64,000 nt of DNA from contig NZ_CP012938.1 in NCBI RefSeq assembly GCF_001314995.1, positions 310,001 to 374,000 of the forward strand, in the 5' to 3' direction. Below the pieces are notes generated by a model. That model was not told where the DNA came from, ran no database searches, and was given only the letters and a program-made list of their open reading frames with translations. The stretch comes from Bacteroides ovatus. Its GTDB lineage: Bacteria; Bacteroidota; Bacteroidia; Bacteroidales; Bacteroidaceae. A program made the position numbers and the translations under genes. Below, piece by piece: positions 24,622 to 33,992 of this stretch. How positions within the stretch are numbered: position 1 is the stretch's first letter; each line of letters begins with the position of its first letter.

Positions 24622-26175
24622 ATGACATTTGAAATTGTATTTGTACTATTATCCCTATTAGGAATGGTAGCGGCTTTGATAGCAGATAAGATGCGTCCGG
24701 GCATGATACTTTTTTCGGTAGTGGTTTTGTTTCTGTGTGCCGGCATTCTGACTCCTAAGGAGATGCTGGAAGGGTTTAGTAATAAAGGGATGATTACCGT
24801 TGCTCTGCTGTTTCTGGTGAGTGAGGGTATTCGCCAGTCGGGCACATTGGGACAAGTGATTAAGAAGTTGCTTCCGCAAGGAAAGACGACAGTATTTAAG
24901 GCACAGTTGCGTATCTTACCTTCGGTGGCATTTATTTCTGCCTTTCTGAATAATACGCCTGTTGTGGTTATTTTTGCCCCGATTATCAAGCATTGGGCTA
25001 AGTCGGTGAATCTCCCGGCTACGAAGTTTTTGATTCCTCTTTCTTATGTGACTATTTTGGGAGGTATCTGTACCTTGATCGGTACTTCTACCAATCTGGT
25101 GGTGCACGGTATGATATTGGAGGCCGGATTTGAAGGCTTTTCTATGTTCGAGCTCGGAAAGGTGGGTATTTTTATAGCTATTGCCGGAATCATTTATATA
25201 TTTCTTTTCTCCAAACGTCTTTTGCCGGATGCACGTCCGGATACGGCTGTGCCGGATGAAGAAGTAGAAGAAGGGGAGAAGTTGCATCGGGTAGAGGCTG
25301 TTTTGGGTGCCCGTTTTCCCGGTATCAATAAAAAACTGAAGGATTTTAATTTCCAACGTCATTATGGTGCAGAGGTAAAAGAGATCAAGACACGTAACGG
25401 ACAGCGCTTCGTCACTAACTTGGACGATGTGGTACTTCATGAAGGGGATACGCTTGTTGTGATGGCTGATGATACTTTTATCCCGACGTGGGGGGAATCT
25501 TCTGTGTTTGTCTTGTTGACAAACGGGAATGAACCGGATACTAGCGGGAAGAAGAAGCGTTGGTTTGCTTTGTTGTTGCTGGTGCTGATGATTGTGGGTG
25601 CAACGGTAGGGGAGCTTCCGGTAACGAAGGAGATGTTTCCGGATATCAAGTTGGATATGTTTTTCTTTGTGTCTATTACTACTATTATTATGGCATGGAC
25701 GAATCTGTTCCCTGCCCGTAAATATACTAAATATATTTCGTGGGATATTCTGATTACGATTGCCTGTGCCTTTGCTATCAGTAAGGCGATGGTGAACTCC
25801 GGCGTGGCGGATAGCGTTGCGAAGTTTATTATCGGATTGAGTGATGATTACGGCCCACATGTGTTGCTTGCAATGGTATTTATTATCACGAACTTGTTTA
25901 CGGAATTGATTACTAATAATGCGGCAGCGGCTTTGGCGTTTCCTTTGGCACTGTCAATCTCTGCCCAATTAGGAGTGAGCCCTACGCCTTTCTTTGTGGT
26001 AATCTGTATGGCTGCATCTGCCAGCTTCTCGACACCGATTGGTTATCAGACAAATTTGATTGTGCAAGGTATCGGTAACTATAAGTTTACGGATTTTGTA
26101 CGTATCGGGTTGCCGCTTAATATTATCACTTTCTTAATCTCTATTATTCTGGTTCCGTTGATCTGGAACTTTTAA
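24622..26175 (+). CDS. SLC13/DASS-type sulfate permease with RCK_C domain
   Basis: A 517-residue inner-membrane transporter with about eleven helices in two repeats, each ending in an SNT-like motif: ISAFLNNTPVVVIFAP and LIGTSTNLVV in the first half, TELITNNAAAALAFP and TPIGYQTNLIV in the second. A cytoplasmic RCK_C (TrkA-C) domain lies between (about residues 215-300, EVKEIKTRNGQRF ... DTLVVM). This layout is that of SLC13/SAC1-like sodium:sulfate carriers. Position between cysQ and cysC makes sulfate the probable substrate. It starts 11 bases after cysQ and ends 12 bases before cysC. Confidence 0.88.
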   Translation: MTFEIVFVLLSLLGMVAALIADKMRPGMILFSVVVLFLCAGILTPKEMLEGFSNKGMITVALLFLVSEGIRQSGTLGQVIKKLLPQGKTTVFKAQLRILPSVAFISAFLNNTPVVVIFAPIIKHWAKSVNLPATKFLIPLSYVTILGGICTLIGTSTNLVVHGMILEAGFEGFSMFELGKVGIFIAIAGIIYIFLFSKRLLPDARPDTAVPDEEVEEGEKLHRVEAVLGARFPGINKKLKDFNFQRHYGAEVKEIKTRNGQRFVTNLDDVVLHEGDTLVVMADDTFIPTWGESSVFVLLTNGNEPDTSGKKKRWFALLLLVLMIVGATVGELPVTKEMFPDIKLDMFFFVSITTIIMAWTNLFPARKYTKYISWDILITIACAFAISKAMVNSGVADSVAKFIIGLSDDYGPHVLLAMVFIITNLFTELITNNAAAALAFPLALSISAQLGVSPTPFFVVICMAASASFSTPIGYQTNLIVQGIGNYKFTDFVRIGLPLNIITFLISIILVPLIWNF

Positions 26176-26187
26176 ATAAAATTGTAA

Positions 26188-26796
26188 ATGGAAGAAAAGA
26201 ACCATATATATCCGATATTTGACCGCATGATGACGCGGCAGGACAAAGAAGAGCTTTTGGGGCAACACAGTGTGATGATCTGGTTTACCGGATTGAGTGG
26301 TTCCGGAAAGAGCACGATTGCCATCGCATTAGAACGTGAGCTTCATAAGCGTGGATTGCTTTGTCGTATCCTGGATGGGGATAATATCCGTAGTGGAATT
26401 AATAATAACCTGGGATTCTCTGAAACGGACCGGGTGGAAAATATCCGTCGCATAGCGGAAGTGTCTAAGCTGTTCTTGGATAGTGGTATCATTACGATTG
26501 CTGCATTTATCAGCCCTAATAATGATATTCGCGAAATGGCTGCAAACATTATTGGTAAGGATGATTTCCTGGAGGTTTTCGTTAGTACTCCGTTGGAGGA
26601 ATGTGAGAAACGTGATGTGAAAGGATTGTATGCGAAGGCACGGAAAGGGGAAATTCAGAATTTTACAGGAATTTCCGCACCTTTCGAGGTTCCCGAACAC
26701 CCGGCTTTGTCACTGGATACTTCCAAATTGACTTTGGAGGAGTCGGTGAACCGTTTGTTGGAGCTTGTTTTGCCAAAAGTGAAGTGTATAAAATGA
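26188..26796 (+). CDS. cysC: Adenylyl-sulfate kinase
   Basis: A 202-residue APS kinase. Walker A is GLSGSGKST (residues 35-43), followed by [17 protein letters not shown] with the APS-binding aspartate and arginine. Then come [43 protein letters not shown] and a C-terminal ISAPFEVPE block. It phosphorylates adenosine 5'-phosphosulfate with ATP to make PAPS, the donor used by the sulfotransferase at 29268. It begins 12 bases after the permease and ends seven bases before cysD, consistent with one operon. Confidence 0.95.
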   Translation: MEEKNHIYPIFDRMMTRQDKEELLGQHSVMIWFTGLSGSGKSTIAIALERELHKRGLLCRILDGDNIRSGINNNLGFSETDRVENIRRIAEVSKLFLDSGIITIAAFISPNNDIREMAANIIGKDDFLEVFVSTPLEECEKRDVKGLYAKARKGEIQNFTGISAPFEVPEHPALSLDTSKLTLEESVNRLLELVLPKVKCIK

Positions 26797-26803
26797 AATA
26801 AAT

Positions 26804-27712
26804 ATGGAAGAATATAAATTAAGCCACTTGAAGGAGCTCGAAGCCGAGTCTATTCATATCATCCGCGAGGTGGCGGCGGAATTTGAGAATCCGGTGATGC
26901 TTTACAGTATCGGAAAGGATTCTTCGGTAATGGTACGCTTGGCTGAAAAAGCGTTTTATCCGGGTAAAGTGCCATTCCCGTTGATGCATATCGATTCGAA
27001 ATGGAAGTTCAAGGAGATGATTCAGTTTCGTGATGAATATGCGAAGAAGTACGGATGGAATCTGATCGTTGAAAGTAATATGGAGGCTTTTCATGCAGGG
27101 GTAGGACCTTTTACGCATGGAAGTAAGGTGCATACGGACTTGATGAAGACGCAGGCTTTGCTTCATGCGTTGGATAAGTATAAGTTTGATGCTGCATTTG
27201 GTGGTGCTCGTCGTGACGAGGAGAAGTCACGTGCGAAGGAACGTATTTTCTCTTTCCGGGATAAGTTTCACCAATGGGACCCGAAGAATCAGCGTCCTGA
27301 ATTGTGGGATATTTATAATGCCCGCGTACATAAAGGGGAAAGTATCCGCGTATTTCCGATTAGCAACTGGACTGAATTGGATATTTGGCAGTATATTCGC
27401 TTGGAGAATATTCCGATCGTTCCGCTGTATTATGCTAAGGAGCGTCCGGTGATTAATTTAGATGGCAATATTATTATGGCGGATGATGACCGTTTGCCTG
27501 AAAAATACCGTGACCAGATTGAAATGAAGATGGTTCGTTTTCGTACGTTGGGCTGCTGGCCTCTGACTGGGGCGGTGGAAAGTGGAGCTGCTACGATTGA
27601 AGAGATTGTGGAGGAAATGATGACTACGACGAAAAGTGAACGTACTACCCGTGTGATTGACTTTGACCAGGAGGGTAGTATGGAACAAAAGAAACGTGAA
27701 GGATACTTTTAA
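26804..27712 (+). CDS. cysD: Sulfate adenylyltransferase subunit 2
   Basis: A 302-residue protein of the PP-loop ATP pyrophosphatase/PAPS-reductase superfamily. [20 protein letters not shown] holds the PP-loop SxGKDSS, and [20 protein letters not shown] is the CysD family motif. [19 protein letters not shown] and [12 protein letters not shown] follow. With CysN it forms ATP sulfurylase, making APS from ATP and sulfate, driven by GTP hydrolysis in CysN. It starts seven bases after cysC and lies 12 bases before cysN. Length and motifs match full-length CysD. Confidence 0.95.
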   Translation: MEEYKLSHLKELEAESIHIIREVAAEFENPVMLYSIGKDSSVMVRLAEKAFYPGKVPFPLMHIDSKWKFKEMIQFRDEYAKKYGWNLIVESNMEAFHAGVGPFTHGSKVHTDLMKTQALLHALDKYKFDAAFGGARRDEEKSRAKERIFSFRDKFHQWDPKNQRPELWDIYNARVHKGESIRVFPISNWTELDIWQYIRLENIPIVPLYYAKERPVINLDGNIIMADDDRLPEKYRDQIEMKMVRFRTLGCWPLTGAVESGAATIEEIVEEMMTTTKSERTTRVIDFDQEGSMEQKKREGYF

Positions 27713-27724
27713 TTGTAACTAGTA

Positions 27725-29185
27725 ATGGCAGATAATAAATTAGATATAAAAGCTTTTCTGGACAAGGATGAACAGAAAGACTTGTTGAGATTGTTGACTG
27801 CGGGTTCGGTAGATGATGGAAAATCTACGTTGATCGGACGCTTGTTGTTTGACAGTAAGAAATTGTATGAGGATCAACTGGATGCACTGGAACGTGATAG
27901 TAAGCGTGTAGGAAATGCAGGCGAGCATATTGATTATGCGTTATTACTGGATGGTTTGAAGGCTGAACGTGAACAGGGTATTACGATTGACGTGGCTTAT
28001 CGTTATTTTTCTACTAATGGCCGTAAGTTTATCATCGCGGATACTCCGGGACACGAACAGTATACCCGTAATATGATTACCGGAGGATCTACGGCTAACT
28101 TGGCTATTATCCTGGTGGATGCCCGTACCGGAGTGATTACCCAGACTCGTCGCCACACTTTCCTGGTGTCTTTGTTGGGAATCAAACATGTGGTATTGGC
28201 TGTCAATAAGATGGACCTGGTGGATTTCTCGGAAGAGCGTTTTAACGAGATTGTGGCTGACTATAAGAAGTTTGTTGCTCCATTAGGTATTCCTGACGTC
28301 AACTGTATTCCGCTTTCTGCATTGGATGGGGATAATGTAGTGGATAAGTCTGAACGTACTCCGTGGTACAAGGGCATTTCTTTGCTCGATTTTCTTGAAA
28401 CGGTTCATATTGACAATGACCATAATTTTACGGATTTCCGTTTCCCGGTTCAGTATGTGCTTCGTCCGAATCTGGATTTCAGGGGATTCTGTGGTAAAGT
28501 TGCATCAGGTATTGTTCGCAAGGGCGATACGGTGATGGCACTTCCTTCTGGAAAAACATCTAAGGTGAAGAGCATCGTGACTTATGACGGGGAATTGGAT
28601 TACGCTTTCCCACCGCAGTCTGTGACCTTGACATTGGAGGATGAGATTGACGTGTCGCGCGGCGAAATGTTGGTGCATCCTGACAATCTGCCGACGGTGG
28701 ATCGTAACTTTGATGCGATGATGGTCTGGATGGATGAAGAACCGATGGATGTAAATAAGTCCTTCTTTATTAAGCAGACTACCAATTTGAGCCGTACGCG
28801 TATTGATACGATAAAGTATAAGGTGGACGTGAATACGATGGAGCATCTGTCTCTGGAGAATGGTCAGCTGACTAAAGAAACGTTGCCTTTGCAGTTGAAT
28901 CAGATTGCCCGTGTGGTGCTGACTACGGCTAAGGAATTGTTCTTTGATCCTTATAAGAAGAATAAATCTTGTGGCTCATTTATACTGATTGACCCGATCA
29001 CTAATAATACTTCGGCAGTAGGTATGATTATTGACCGCGTGGAAATGAAAGATATGAGTGACACGGAGGATATTCCGGTATTGGATATGGCAAAACTGGG
29101 AATTGCTCCGGAACATTATGAAGCGGTAGAGAAAGTTGTGAAGGAACTGGAACGTCAGGGTCTTGCAGTGCGACTAATAAAATAG
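27725..29185 (+). CDS. cysN: Sulfate adenylyltransferase subunit 1 (GTPase)
   Basis: A 486-residue EF-Tu-like GTPase. G1 is [17 protein letters not shown] (from residue 27), the switch I part is [16 protein letters not shown]3 is [15 protein letters not shown], and G4 is NKMDLVD. Two beta-barrel domains follow. It couples GTP hydrolysis to the otherwise unfavourable formation of APS by CysD. There is no C-terminal APS kinase fusion, consistent with a separate cysC upstream. It is followed after 82 AT-rich bases, with three close copies of a TTTTTAAT-like word, by the sulfotransferase gene. Confidence 0.95.
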   Translation: MADNKLDIKAFLDKDEQKDLLRLLTAGSVDDGKSTLIGRLLFDSKKLYEDQLDALERDSKRVGNAGEHIDYALLLDGLKAEREQGITIDVAYRYFSTNGRKFIIADTPGHEQYTRNMITGGSTANLAIILVDARTGVITQTRRHTFLVSLLGIKHVVLAVNKMDLVDFSEERFNEIVADYKKFVAPLGIPDVNCIPLSALDGDNVVDKSERTPWYKGISLLDFLETVHIDNDHNFTDFRFPVQYVLRPNLDFRGFCGKVASGIVRKGDTVMALPSGKTSKVKSIVTYDGELDYAFPPQSVTLTLEDEIDVSRGEMLVHPDNLPTVDRNFDAMMVWMDEEPMDVNKSFFIKQTTNLSRTRIDTIKYKVDVNTMEHLSLENGQLTKETLPLQLNQIARVVLTTAKELFFDPYKKNKSCGSFILIDPITNNTSAVGMIIDRVEMKDMSDTEDIPVLDMAKLGIAPEHYEAVEKVVKELERQGLAVRLIK

Positions 29186-29267
29186 ATTGTTTAATAATAA
29201 ATTGAAAACTGAAAATGACAGTATCCTGTCGTCTTTAATTTTTAATTTTTAATTTCGAATTAATAAA

Positions 29268-30374
29268 GTGGGATTACTCGAATTTAATAAACTTCCGATT
29301 AATACATTGGTAGGTGCCGACTGGAAGACATTCAAGGCTATCACCGCCGGGCGTGAAATTGATGCAGCCTACAAAGGTAAATACCGATTGACGAAGGCTG
29401 TGTGCCGATTGCTTTCTCCACTGGCGTCATTACAAGACAGGCGTTACGAGAAGTTGCTGGCTAATCAGCCGTTGGAGCATGATCCGGTGTTCATTTTGGG
29501 ACACTGGCGAAGTGGAACTACATTTGTACATAATGTGTTCTCTTGTGACAAGCATTTTGGGTATAACACTACTTATCAGACTGTATTTCCTCATCTGATG
29601 ATGTGGGGACAGCCTTTCTTCAAAAAGAATATGAGTTGGCTGATGCCGGATAAGCGTCCGACGGATAATATGGAACTGGCAGTGGATCTTCCCCAGGAAG
29701 AGGAGTTTGCTTTGTCGAACATGATGCCTTATACATATTATAATTTCTGGTTCTTGCCGAAATATCAGCAGGAGTATGCCGATAAGTATCTTTTGTTTGA
29801 TGATATAACGGATGCCGAATTGAAGGTGTTTGAAGAGGTATTCACGAAGTTGATTAAGATTTCTTTGTGGAATACCCAGGGAACTCAATTCCTTAGCAAG
29901 AATCCTCCGCATACCGGAAGGGTGAAGGAACTGGTGAAGATGTTCCCTAATGCTAAGTTTATCTACCTGATGCGTAACCCGTATACCGTGTTTGAATCTA
30001 CACGCAGTTTCTTTACCAATACGATTCAGCCGTTGAAATTACAGGATGTCAGCAATGAACAATTAGAGGAAAATATCATTTCTATTTATGCAAAACTTTA
30101 TCATAAGTATGAATCGGATAAGAAATTTATTCCGGAAGGGAACTTGATGGAAGTGAAATTTGAAGATTTTGAAGCGGATGCGATGGGAATGACGGAGAAT
30201 ATTTATCAGTCTCTTTCTATCCCCGGATTTGCCGAAGCACGTAGTGATATAGAAAAATATGTGGGCGGAAAGAAGGGATATAAGAAGAATAAGTATAAAT
30301 ATGATGACCGTACGATTCGTTTGGTAGAAGAGAATTGGGATTTTGCTTTGAAACAATGGGATTATAATTTATAA
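29268..30374 (+). CDS. PAPS-dependent sulfotransferase
   Basis: A 368-residue soluble sulfotransferase (Sulfotransfer family). The 5'-phosphosulfate loop is FILGHWRSGTTFVHN (around residues 78-85), and the 3'-phosphate motif is FIYLMRNPYTVFESTRSFF with the conserved Arg and Ser. No signal peptide or membrane segment is seen, so it acts in the cytoplasm. The start is GTG; no ATG lies before the first conserved block. It corresponds by position and family to the B. thetaiotaomicron enzyme (BT_0416, from memory) shown to sulfonate cholesterol and other steroids with PAPS. Substrate identity in this strain is an inference from that match and from the operon. Confidence 0.88.
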   Translation: MGLLEFNKLPINTLVGADWKTFKAITAGREIDAAYKGKYRLTKAVCRLLSPLASLQDRRYEKLLANQPLEHDPVFILGHWRSGTTFVHNVFSCDKHFGYNTTYQTVFPHLMMWGQPFFKKNMSWLMPDKRPTDNMELAVDLPQEEEFALSNMMPYTYYNFWFLPKYQQEYADKYLLFDDITDAELKVFEEVFTKLIKISLWNTQGTQFLSKNPPHTGRVKELVKMFPNAKFIYLMRNPYTVFESTRSFFTNTIQPLKLQDVSNEQLEENIISIYAKLYHKYESDKKFIPEGNLMEVKFEDFEADAMGMTENIYQSLSIPGFAEARSDIEKYVGGKKGYKKNKYKYDDRTIRLVEENWDFALKQWDYNL

Positions 30375-30399
30375 GAAGAAAAAGAAAGGAAAAGTATTG

Positions 30400-31368
30400 A
30401 TGATTCAGAAAAACGTTCATCGCCTGTTGATGACAGGTTTCGTTGCATTTATTTCTTCCTTGTCTTTGATGGCGCAACATAAAGTTGAAATGCTTCCTTT
30501 TGGGGACATGGATCAATGGGTGGACCGTCAGATAAAGGAGTCGAGTATTATCGGTGGGAATACAAAGAATGTATATGCGATAGGGCCGACAACGGTAATT
30601 AAGGGGGATCAGGTTTATAAGAATATGGGCGGATCGCCTTGGGCTACTTCAAATGTGATGGCGAAAGTTGCCGGTATTACGAAAACTAATACTTCGGTAT
30701 TCCCGGAGAAGCGGGGAGATGGATATTGCGCCCGTTTGGATACGCGCATGGAGAGTGTGAAAGTGTTGGGACTGGTTAATATTACGGTGTTGGCGGCTGG
30801 CTCTGTCTTTACCGGTTCGGTGCATGAACCGATTAAGGGTACTAAAAATCCACAGAAAATGTTGCAGACCGGTATTCCGTTTACCAAAAAGCCGGTGGCT
30901 CTTCAGTTTGACTATAAAGTGAAGATGTCCGACCGGGAGAATCGTATTCGCGCTACCGGTTTCAGTAAGATTACGGATGTTCCCGGAAAAGATTATCCGG
31001 CAGCTATTCTGCTTCTGCAAAAACGTTGGGAAGATGCCAATGGAAATGTGTATGCAAAACGGATAGGGACTATGGTGACTTATTACTATCATTCTACGGA
31101 CTGGAAAAATAATGCGACCTATGAGATTATGTACGGTGACATCACGAATCGTCCGGAATATAAGTCGCACATGATGCGTTTGCAGGCGACTGAAAGTTAT
31201 ACGGTGAACAGTAAGGGTGAAAGCGTGCCTATTCATGAAGTGGCCTGGGGAAATGAAAATGATGTTCCGACTCATATGTGTCTTCAGTTCACGTCCAGTC
31301 ATGGAGGAGCCTATATCGGTTCTCCGGGAAATACTCTGTGGATTGACAATGTAAAACTGGTATATTAA
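30400..31368 (+). CDS. Secreted PCMD-like carbohydrate-binding/metabolism domain protein
   Basis: A 322-residue exported protein. Residues 1-25 form a signal peptide ending SLSLMAQ. The mature part is beta-rich, and its end, QFTSSHGGAYIGSPGNTLWI followed by DNVKLVY, resembles the C-terminus of PCMD (putative carbohydrate metabolism) domains. The middle has FDYKVKMSD and KRIGTMVTYYYHSTDW strands. The ATG at 30400 is preferred over the TTG just before it. It is the last gene of the sulfonation operon, 25 bases after the sulfotransferase, and ends before a terminator. Why a secreted carbohydrate-type domain is co-transcribed with a cytoplasmic sulfonation pathway is unexplained. Confidence 0.68.
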   Translation: MIQKNVHRLLMTGFVAFISSLSLMAQHKVEMLPFGDMDQWVDRQIKESSIIGGNTKNVYAIGPTTVIKGDQVYKNMGGSPWATSNVMAKVAGITKTNTSVFPEKRGDGYCARLDTRMESVKVLGLVNITVLAAGSVFTGSVHEPIKGTKNPQKMLQTGIPFTKKPVALQFDYKVKMSDRENRIRATGFSKITDVPGKDYPAAILLLQKRWEDANGNVYAKRIGTMVTYYYHSTDWKNNATYEIMYGDITNRPEYKSHMMRLQATESYTVNSKGESVPIHEVAWGNENDVPTHMCLQFTSSHGGAYIGSPGNTLWIDNVKLVY

Positions 31369-31395
31369 CAAAGCATATAGACAAAGAATAGAAAT

Positions 31396-31434
31396 AGTCA
31401 GTGATCTAATTTCATCACTGGCTATTTTTTTTGT
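31396..31434 (+). terminator. Rho-independent terminator of the sulfonation operon
   Basis: AGTCAGTGAT (31396-31405) pairs with ATCACTGGCT (31414-31423), with one G-U pair and an eight-base loop, and is followed by a long T-run. Confidence 0.85.
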
Positions 31435-31536
31435 TTTAATTCTTCCACAACAACCCCCTTCAGATGCCTTCTGAAGTTATATTACACTTTTATCGCTCTA
31501 TAAAATTCTATGAATGAATGAAAATTTACGTGTTTT

Positions 31537-31568
31537 TTTGTTTGTGTTATATTAAATATCTATATTTG
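31537..31568 (+). promoter_or_regulatory. OmpA-family porin promoter
   Basis: TTTG at 31537-31540 and TATATTTG at 31561-31568 match the Bacteroides -33 and -7 boxes with a 20-base spacer, a near-ideal sigma-AB promoter. The predicted leader to the start at 31686 is about 110 bases long and holds no ORF. Confidence 0.75.
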
Positions 31569-31685
31569 CACTAATTTTAGAAGAAAGGATGACGTTTATT
31601 GTCTCTTAATCAGGTGTGGAACATTTGGGTTGTGTATTTAGCCTGTAAGACAATTGAAATATATTATTTACTAAAATAAATTGAG

Positions 31686-32825
31686 ATGAAAAAGGGTTTA
31701 TTGTTTATTTTATTGGCAGCAGTCTCTGTATGTCTGCCTGCACAAGAAAAAGAAAATGCAGCAAAGAGTTATAGAGTGGAAACTAACCGCTTTGGTGCTA
31801 ATTGGTTTATTAGTGGTGGCGTTGGTGCGCAAATGTATTTTGGCGACAATGATGGTAAAGCTGACTTCGGAAAACGTCTTGCTCCGGCACTTGACATTGC
31901 TGTAGGTAAATGGTTTACTCCAGGTATCGGATTACGTGTAGCTTACAACGGTCTTCAGGCTAAAGGTGCTACTCCTAATGCTAATGGTCCGCTTGTAGAC
32001 GGAGGACAGTATTCTAATGGCTACTACAAAGAAAAGTGGAATGTGATGAACTTCCATGGAGATGTAATGCTGAATCTTTCCAATATGATTTGTGGTTATA
32101 GAGAAGATCGTCTGTATTCATTCATTCCTTATGTAGGAGCTGGATTCGTACATTCAGGAAAAGGCGCAGGTTATGACGAACTGGGTATCAATGCCGGTTT
32201 AATCAACCGTTTCCGTCTGTCTTCTGCTTTGGATCTTAACGTTGAATTGCGTGGACTTTTGATGAAAGGCTCATTCGGTAATTCAGGTCCTGAAGGATTG
32301 GCTGGTTTGACTGTAGGTGTTACTTACAAGTTTAAGAAACGTGGTTGGGATGCTGTTCCTACTGTACCAATGGTTCCGGAAAGCCAGTTGAACGACATGA
32401 GAGACAGAGTGAACGCTTTGAAGGGTGAAAACGAATCTTTGAAACGTGACTTGGTTGAAGCTCGTAACAAGAAACCTGAAGTGATCGTTAAGAAAGAAGC
32501 TGGATTCGTTCCACGTCTGGTTGTTGTATTCAATATTGGAAAGAGTAACATCAGCAAGAGAGAATACATGAATATCGAAGCTATGGCTAAGGGCATCAAA
32601 GCAACTGATAAAGTATTTACTATAACAGGATATGCTGATAAGGGTACTGGTTCTGCTGAATACAACATGAAGTTGAGTAAGAAGAGAGCTGAAGCTGTTC
32701 GTGACCTGATGGTTAATGAATTCGGTGTTCCTGCTTCTCAATTGAAGGTTGATTACAAGGGTGGTGTAGGCAACATGTTCTATGATGATGCTAAGTTAAG
32801 CCGTGTAGCTATTGTTGAAGAATAA
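31686..32825 (+). CDS. OmpA-family outer membrane porin
   Basis: A 379-residue major outer membrane protein. A signal peptide (MKKGLLFILLAAVSVCLPAQ) precedes an N-terminal beta-barrel of roughly residues 30-220. A short coiled-coil follows (QLNDMRDRVNALKGENESL), then a C-terminal OmpA peptidoglycan-binding domain with TGYADKGTGSAEYNMKLSKK and the RAEAVRDLM helix. Codon use is strongly optimised, as expected of an abundant protein. It has its own strong promoter and terminator. The corresponding B. thetaiotaomicron protein is a known major OmpA-like porin. Confidence 0.92.
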   Translation: MKKGLLFILLAAVSVCLPAQEKENAAKSYRVETNRFGANWFISGGVGAQMYFGDNDGKADFGKRLAPALDIAVGKWFTPGIGLRVAYNGLQAKGATPNANGPLVDGGQYSNGYYKEKWNVMNFHGDVMLNLSNMICGYREDRLYSFIPYVGAGFVHSGKGAGYDELGINAGLINRFRLSSALDLNVELRGLLMKGSFGNSGPEGLAGLTVGVTYKFKKRGWDAVPTVPMVPESQLNDMRDRVNALKGENESLKRDLVEARNKKPEVIVKKEAGFVPRLVVVFNIGKSNISKREYMNIEAMAKGIKATDKVFTITGYADKGTGSAEYNMKLSKKRAEAVRDLMVNEFGVPASQLKVDYKGGVGNMFYDDAKLSRVAIVEE

Positions 32826-32851
32826 TATACATTTGAAATAATAGAATAAAA

Positions 32852-32886
32852 GAGACGTTTCCTTTCACGGGAAGCGTCTTTTTTTG
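32852..32886 (+). terminator. Rho-independent terminator after the OmpA-family porin
   Basis: GACGTTTCC pairs with GGGAAGCGTC across a short loop with wobble pairing, followed by at least seven T residues. The ruvX promoter begins immediately after the T-run. Confidence 0.75.
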
Positions 32887-32894
32887 TATTTTTG
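32887..32894 (+). promoter_or_regulatory. ruvX -7 element, almost at the start codon
   Basis: TATTTTTG is an exact TAnnTTTG ending only six bases before the ruvX ATG (32901). Transcription would start at or within a few bases of the start codon, giving a leaderless or nearly leaderless message. Confidence 0.5.
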
Positions 32895-32900
32895 TACCCC

Positions 32901-33317
32901 ATGAGCAGAATAGTAGCAATAGATTATGGTAGAAAGCGTACTGGGATAGCTGTGAGCGATACAATGCAGCTGATTGCAAATGGATTGACGACGGTGCCTA
33001 CGCATGAACTTCTGAACTTTATCGGTGAATATATAGCTAAGGAACCGGTGGAACGGATTATTATTGGATTGCCCAAGCAAATGAATAATGAGCTTTCGGA
33101 GAATATGAAGAATATAGAGCCTTTTGTTCGTTCGCTGAAAAAGCGCTATCCGGATCTTCCGGTCGAATATGTGGATGAACGTTTCACTTCTGTTCTTGCA
33201 CACCGTACTATGCTGGAGGCAGGGTTGAAGAAAAAAGACCGCCAAAACAAGGCATTGGTGGACGAAATAAGTGCTACTATTATTTTGCAAACATATTTGG
33301 AGAGTAAACGTTTTTAG
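32901..33317 (+). CDS. ruvX: Putative Holliday junction resolvase RuvX/YqgF
   Basis: A 138-residue RNase H-fold protein. RIVAIDYGRKRTGIAVSD holds the first catalytic aspartate, IIIGLPKQMN the second strand with the YqgF motif, and VEYVDERFTS the conserved DER(F/L)TS block. The late DEISATIILQTYLE segment gives the final acidic residue. YqgF homologues act in 16S rRNA maturation and are proposed Holliday junction resolvases. The ATG at 32901 begins right at the first beta-strand. It is followed after 44 bases by def, a combination that is frequent in Bacteroides. Confidence 0.93.
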   Translation: MSRIVAIDYGRKRTGIAVSDTMQLIANGLTTVPTHELLNFIGEYIAKEPVERIIIGLPKQMNNELSENMKNIEPFVRSLKKRYPDLPVEYVDERFTSVLAHRTMLEAGLKKKDRQNKALVDEISATIILQTYLESKRF

Positions 33318-33361
33318 TATAGGACATAGAATAACTTAATTTTTTAGTAGAGTATAAAAGT

Positions 33362-33916
33362 ATGATTTTACCTATTTATGTATATGGTCAACCTGTATTG
33401 AGAAAGGTTGCAGAGGACATAACACCGGATTATCCGAATCTGAAAGAGTTGATTGAGAACATGTTCGAAACAATGGTACATGCGGACGGCGTAGGATTGG
33501 CTGCTCCACAGATCGGTTTGCCTATTCGCGTGGTTACGATTACATTGGATCCGCTTTCGGAGGAATATCCTGAATTTAAAGACTTTAATAAGGCTTATAT
33601 CAATCCCCACATTCTGGAAGTAGGGGGTGAAGAAGTGAGTATGGAAGAGGGATGCTTAAGCCTTCCCGGTATTCACGAAACAGTGAAAAGGGGTGATAAA
33701 ATTCGCGTGAAATATATGGACGAGAATTTTGTGGAGCATGAAGAAGAGGTGGAAGGTTATCTGGCTCGGGTGATGCAACATGAGTTCGATCATTTGGATG
33801 GTAAGATGTTCATTGACCATATCTCACCGCTTCGTAAGCAGATGATTAAAGGAAAGCTGAATACGATGTTGAAGGGAAAAGCACGCAGTTCATATAAGAT
33901 GAAACAGGTGAAATAA
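33362..33916 (+). CDS. def: Peptide deformylase
   Basis: A 184-residue metalloenzyme that removes the formyl group from nascent N-terminal methionine. All three motifs are intact: [20 protein letters not shown] with the metal-binding Cys, and [10 protein letters not shown] with the HExxH-type HEFDH. It begins with [18 protein letters not shown], as in other Bacteroides deformylases. It lies between ruvX and a TPR protein and is probably co-transcribed with ruvX. No unusual features. Confidence 0.96.
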   Translation: MILPIYVYGQPVLRKVAEDITPDYPNLKELIENMFETMVHADGVGLAAPQIGLPIRVVTITLDPLSEEYPEFKDFNKAYINPHILEVGGEEVSMEEGCLSLPGIHETVKRGDKIRVKYMDENFVEHEEEVEGYLARVMQHEFDHLDGKMFIDHISPLRKQMIKGKLNTMLKGKARSSYKMKQVK

Positions 33917-33959
33917 AGATAAAAAACGTTTATATCCCTGTTAAGTAAGCGAAAAGCAT

Positions 33960-33967
33960 TATTTTTG
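33960..33967 (+). promoter_or_regulatory. -7 element for the TPR protein gene
   Basis: TATTTTTG matches TAnnTTTG and lies 25 bases before the start at 33993. The -33 box is weak. Confidence 0.4.
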
Positions 33968-33992
33968 CTTCGTTTACAAGCATAAAATATCA

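Noticed and set aside
24916..25860. Long minus-strand ORF opposite the SLC13 gene
   Set aside because: It is a shadow of a conserved transporter gene, rich in His, Arg and Asn, with no recognisable domain.
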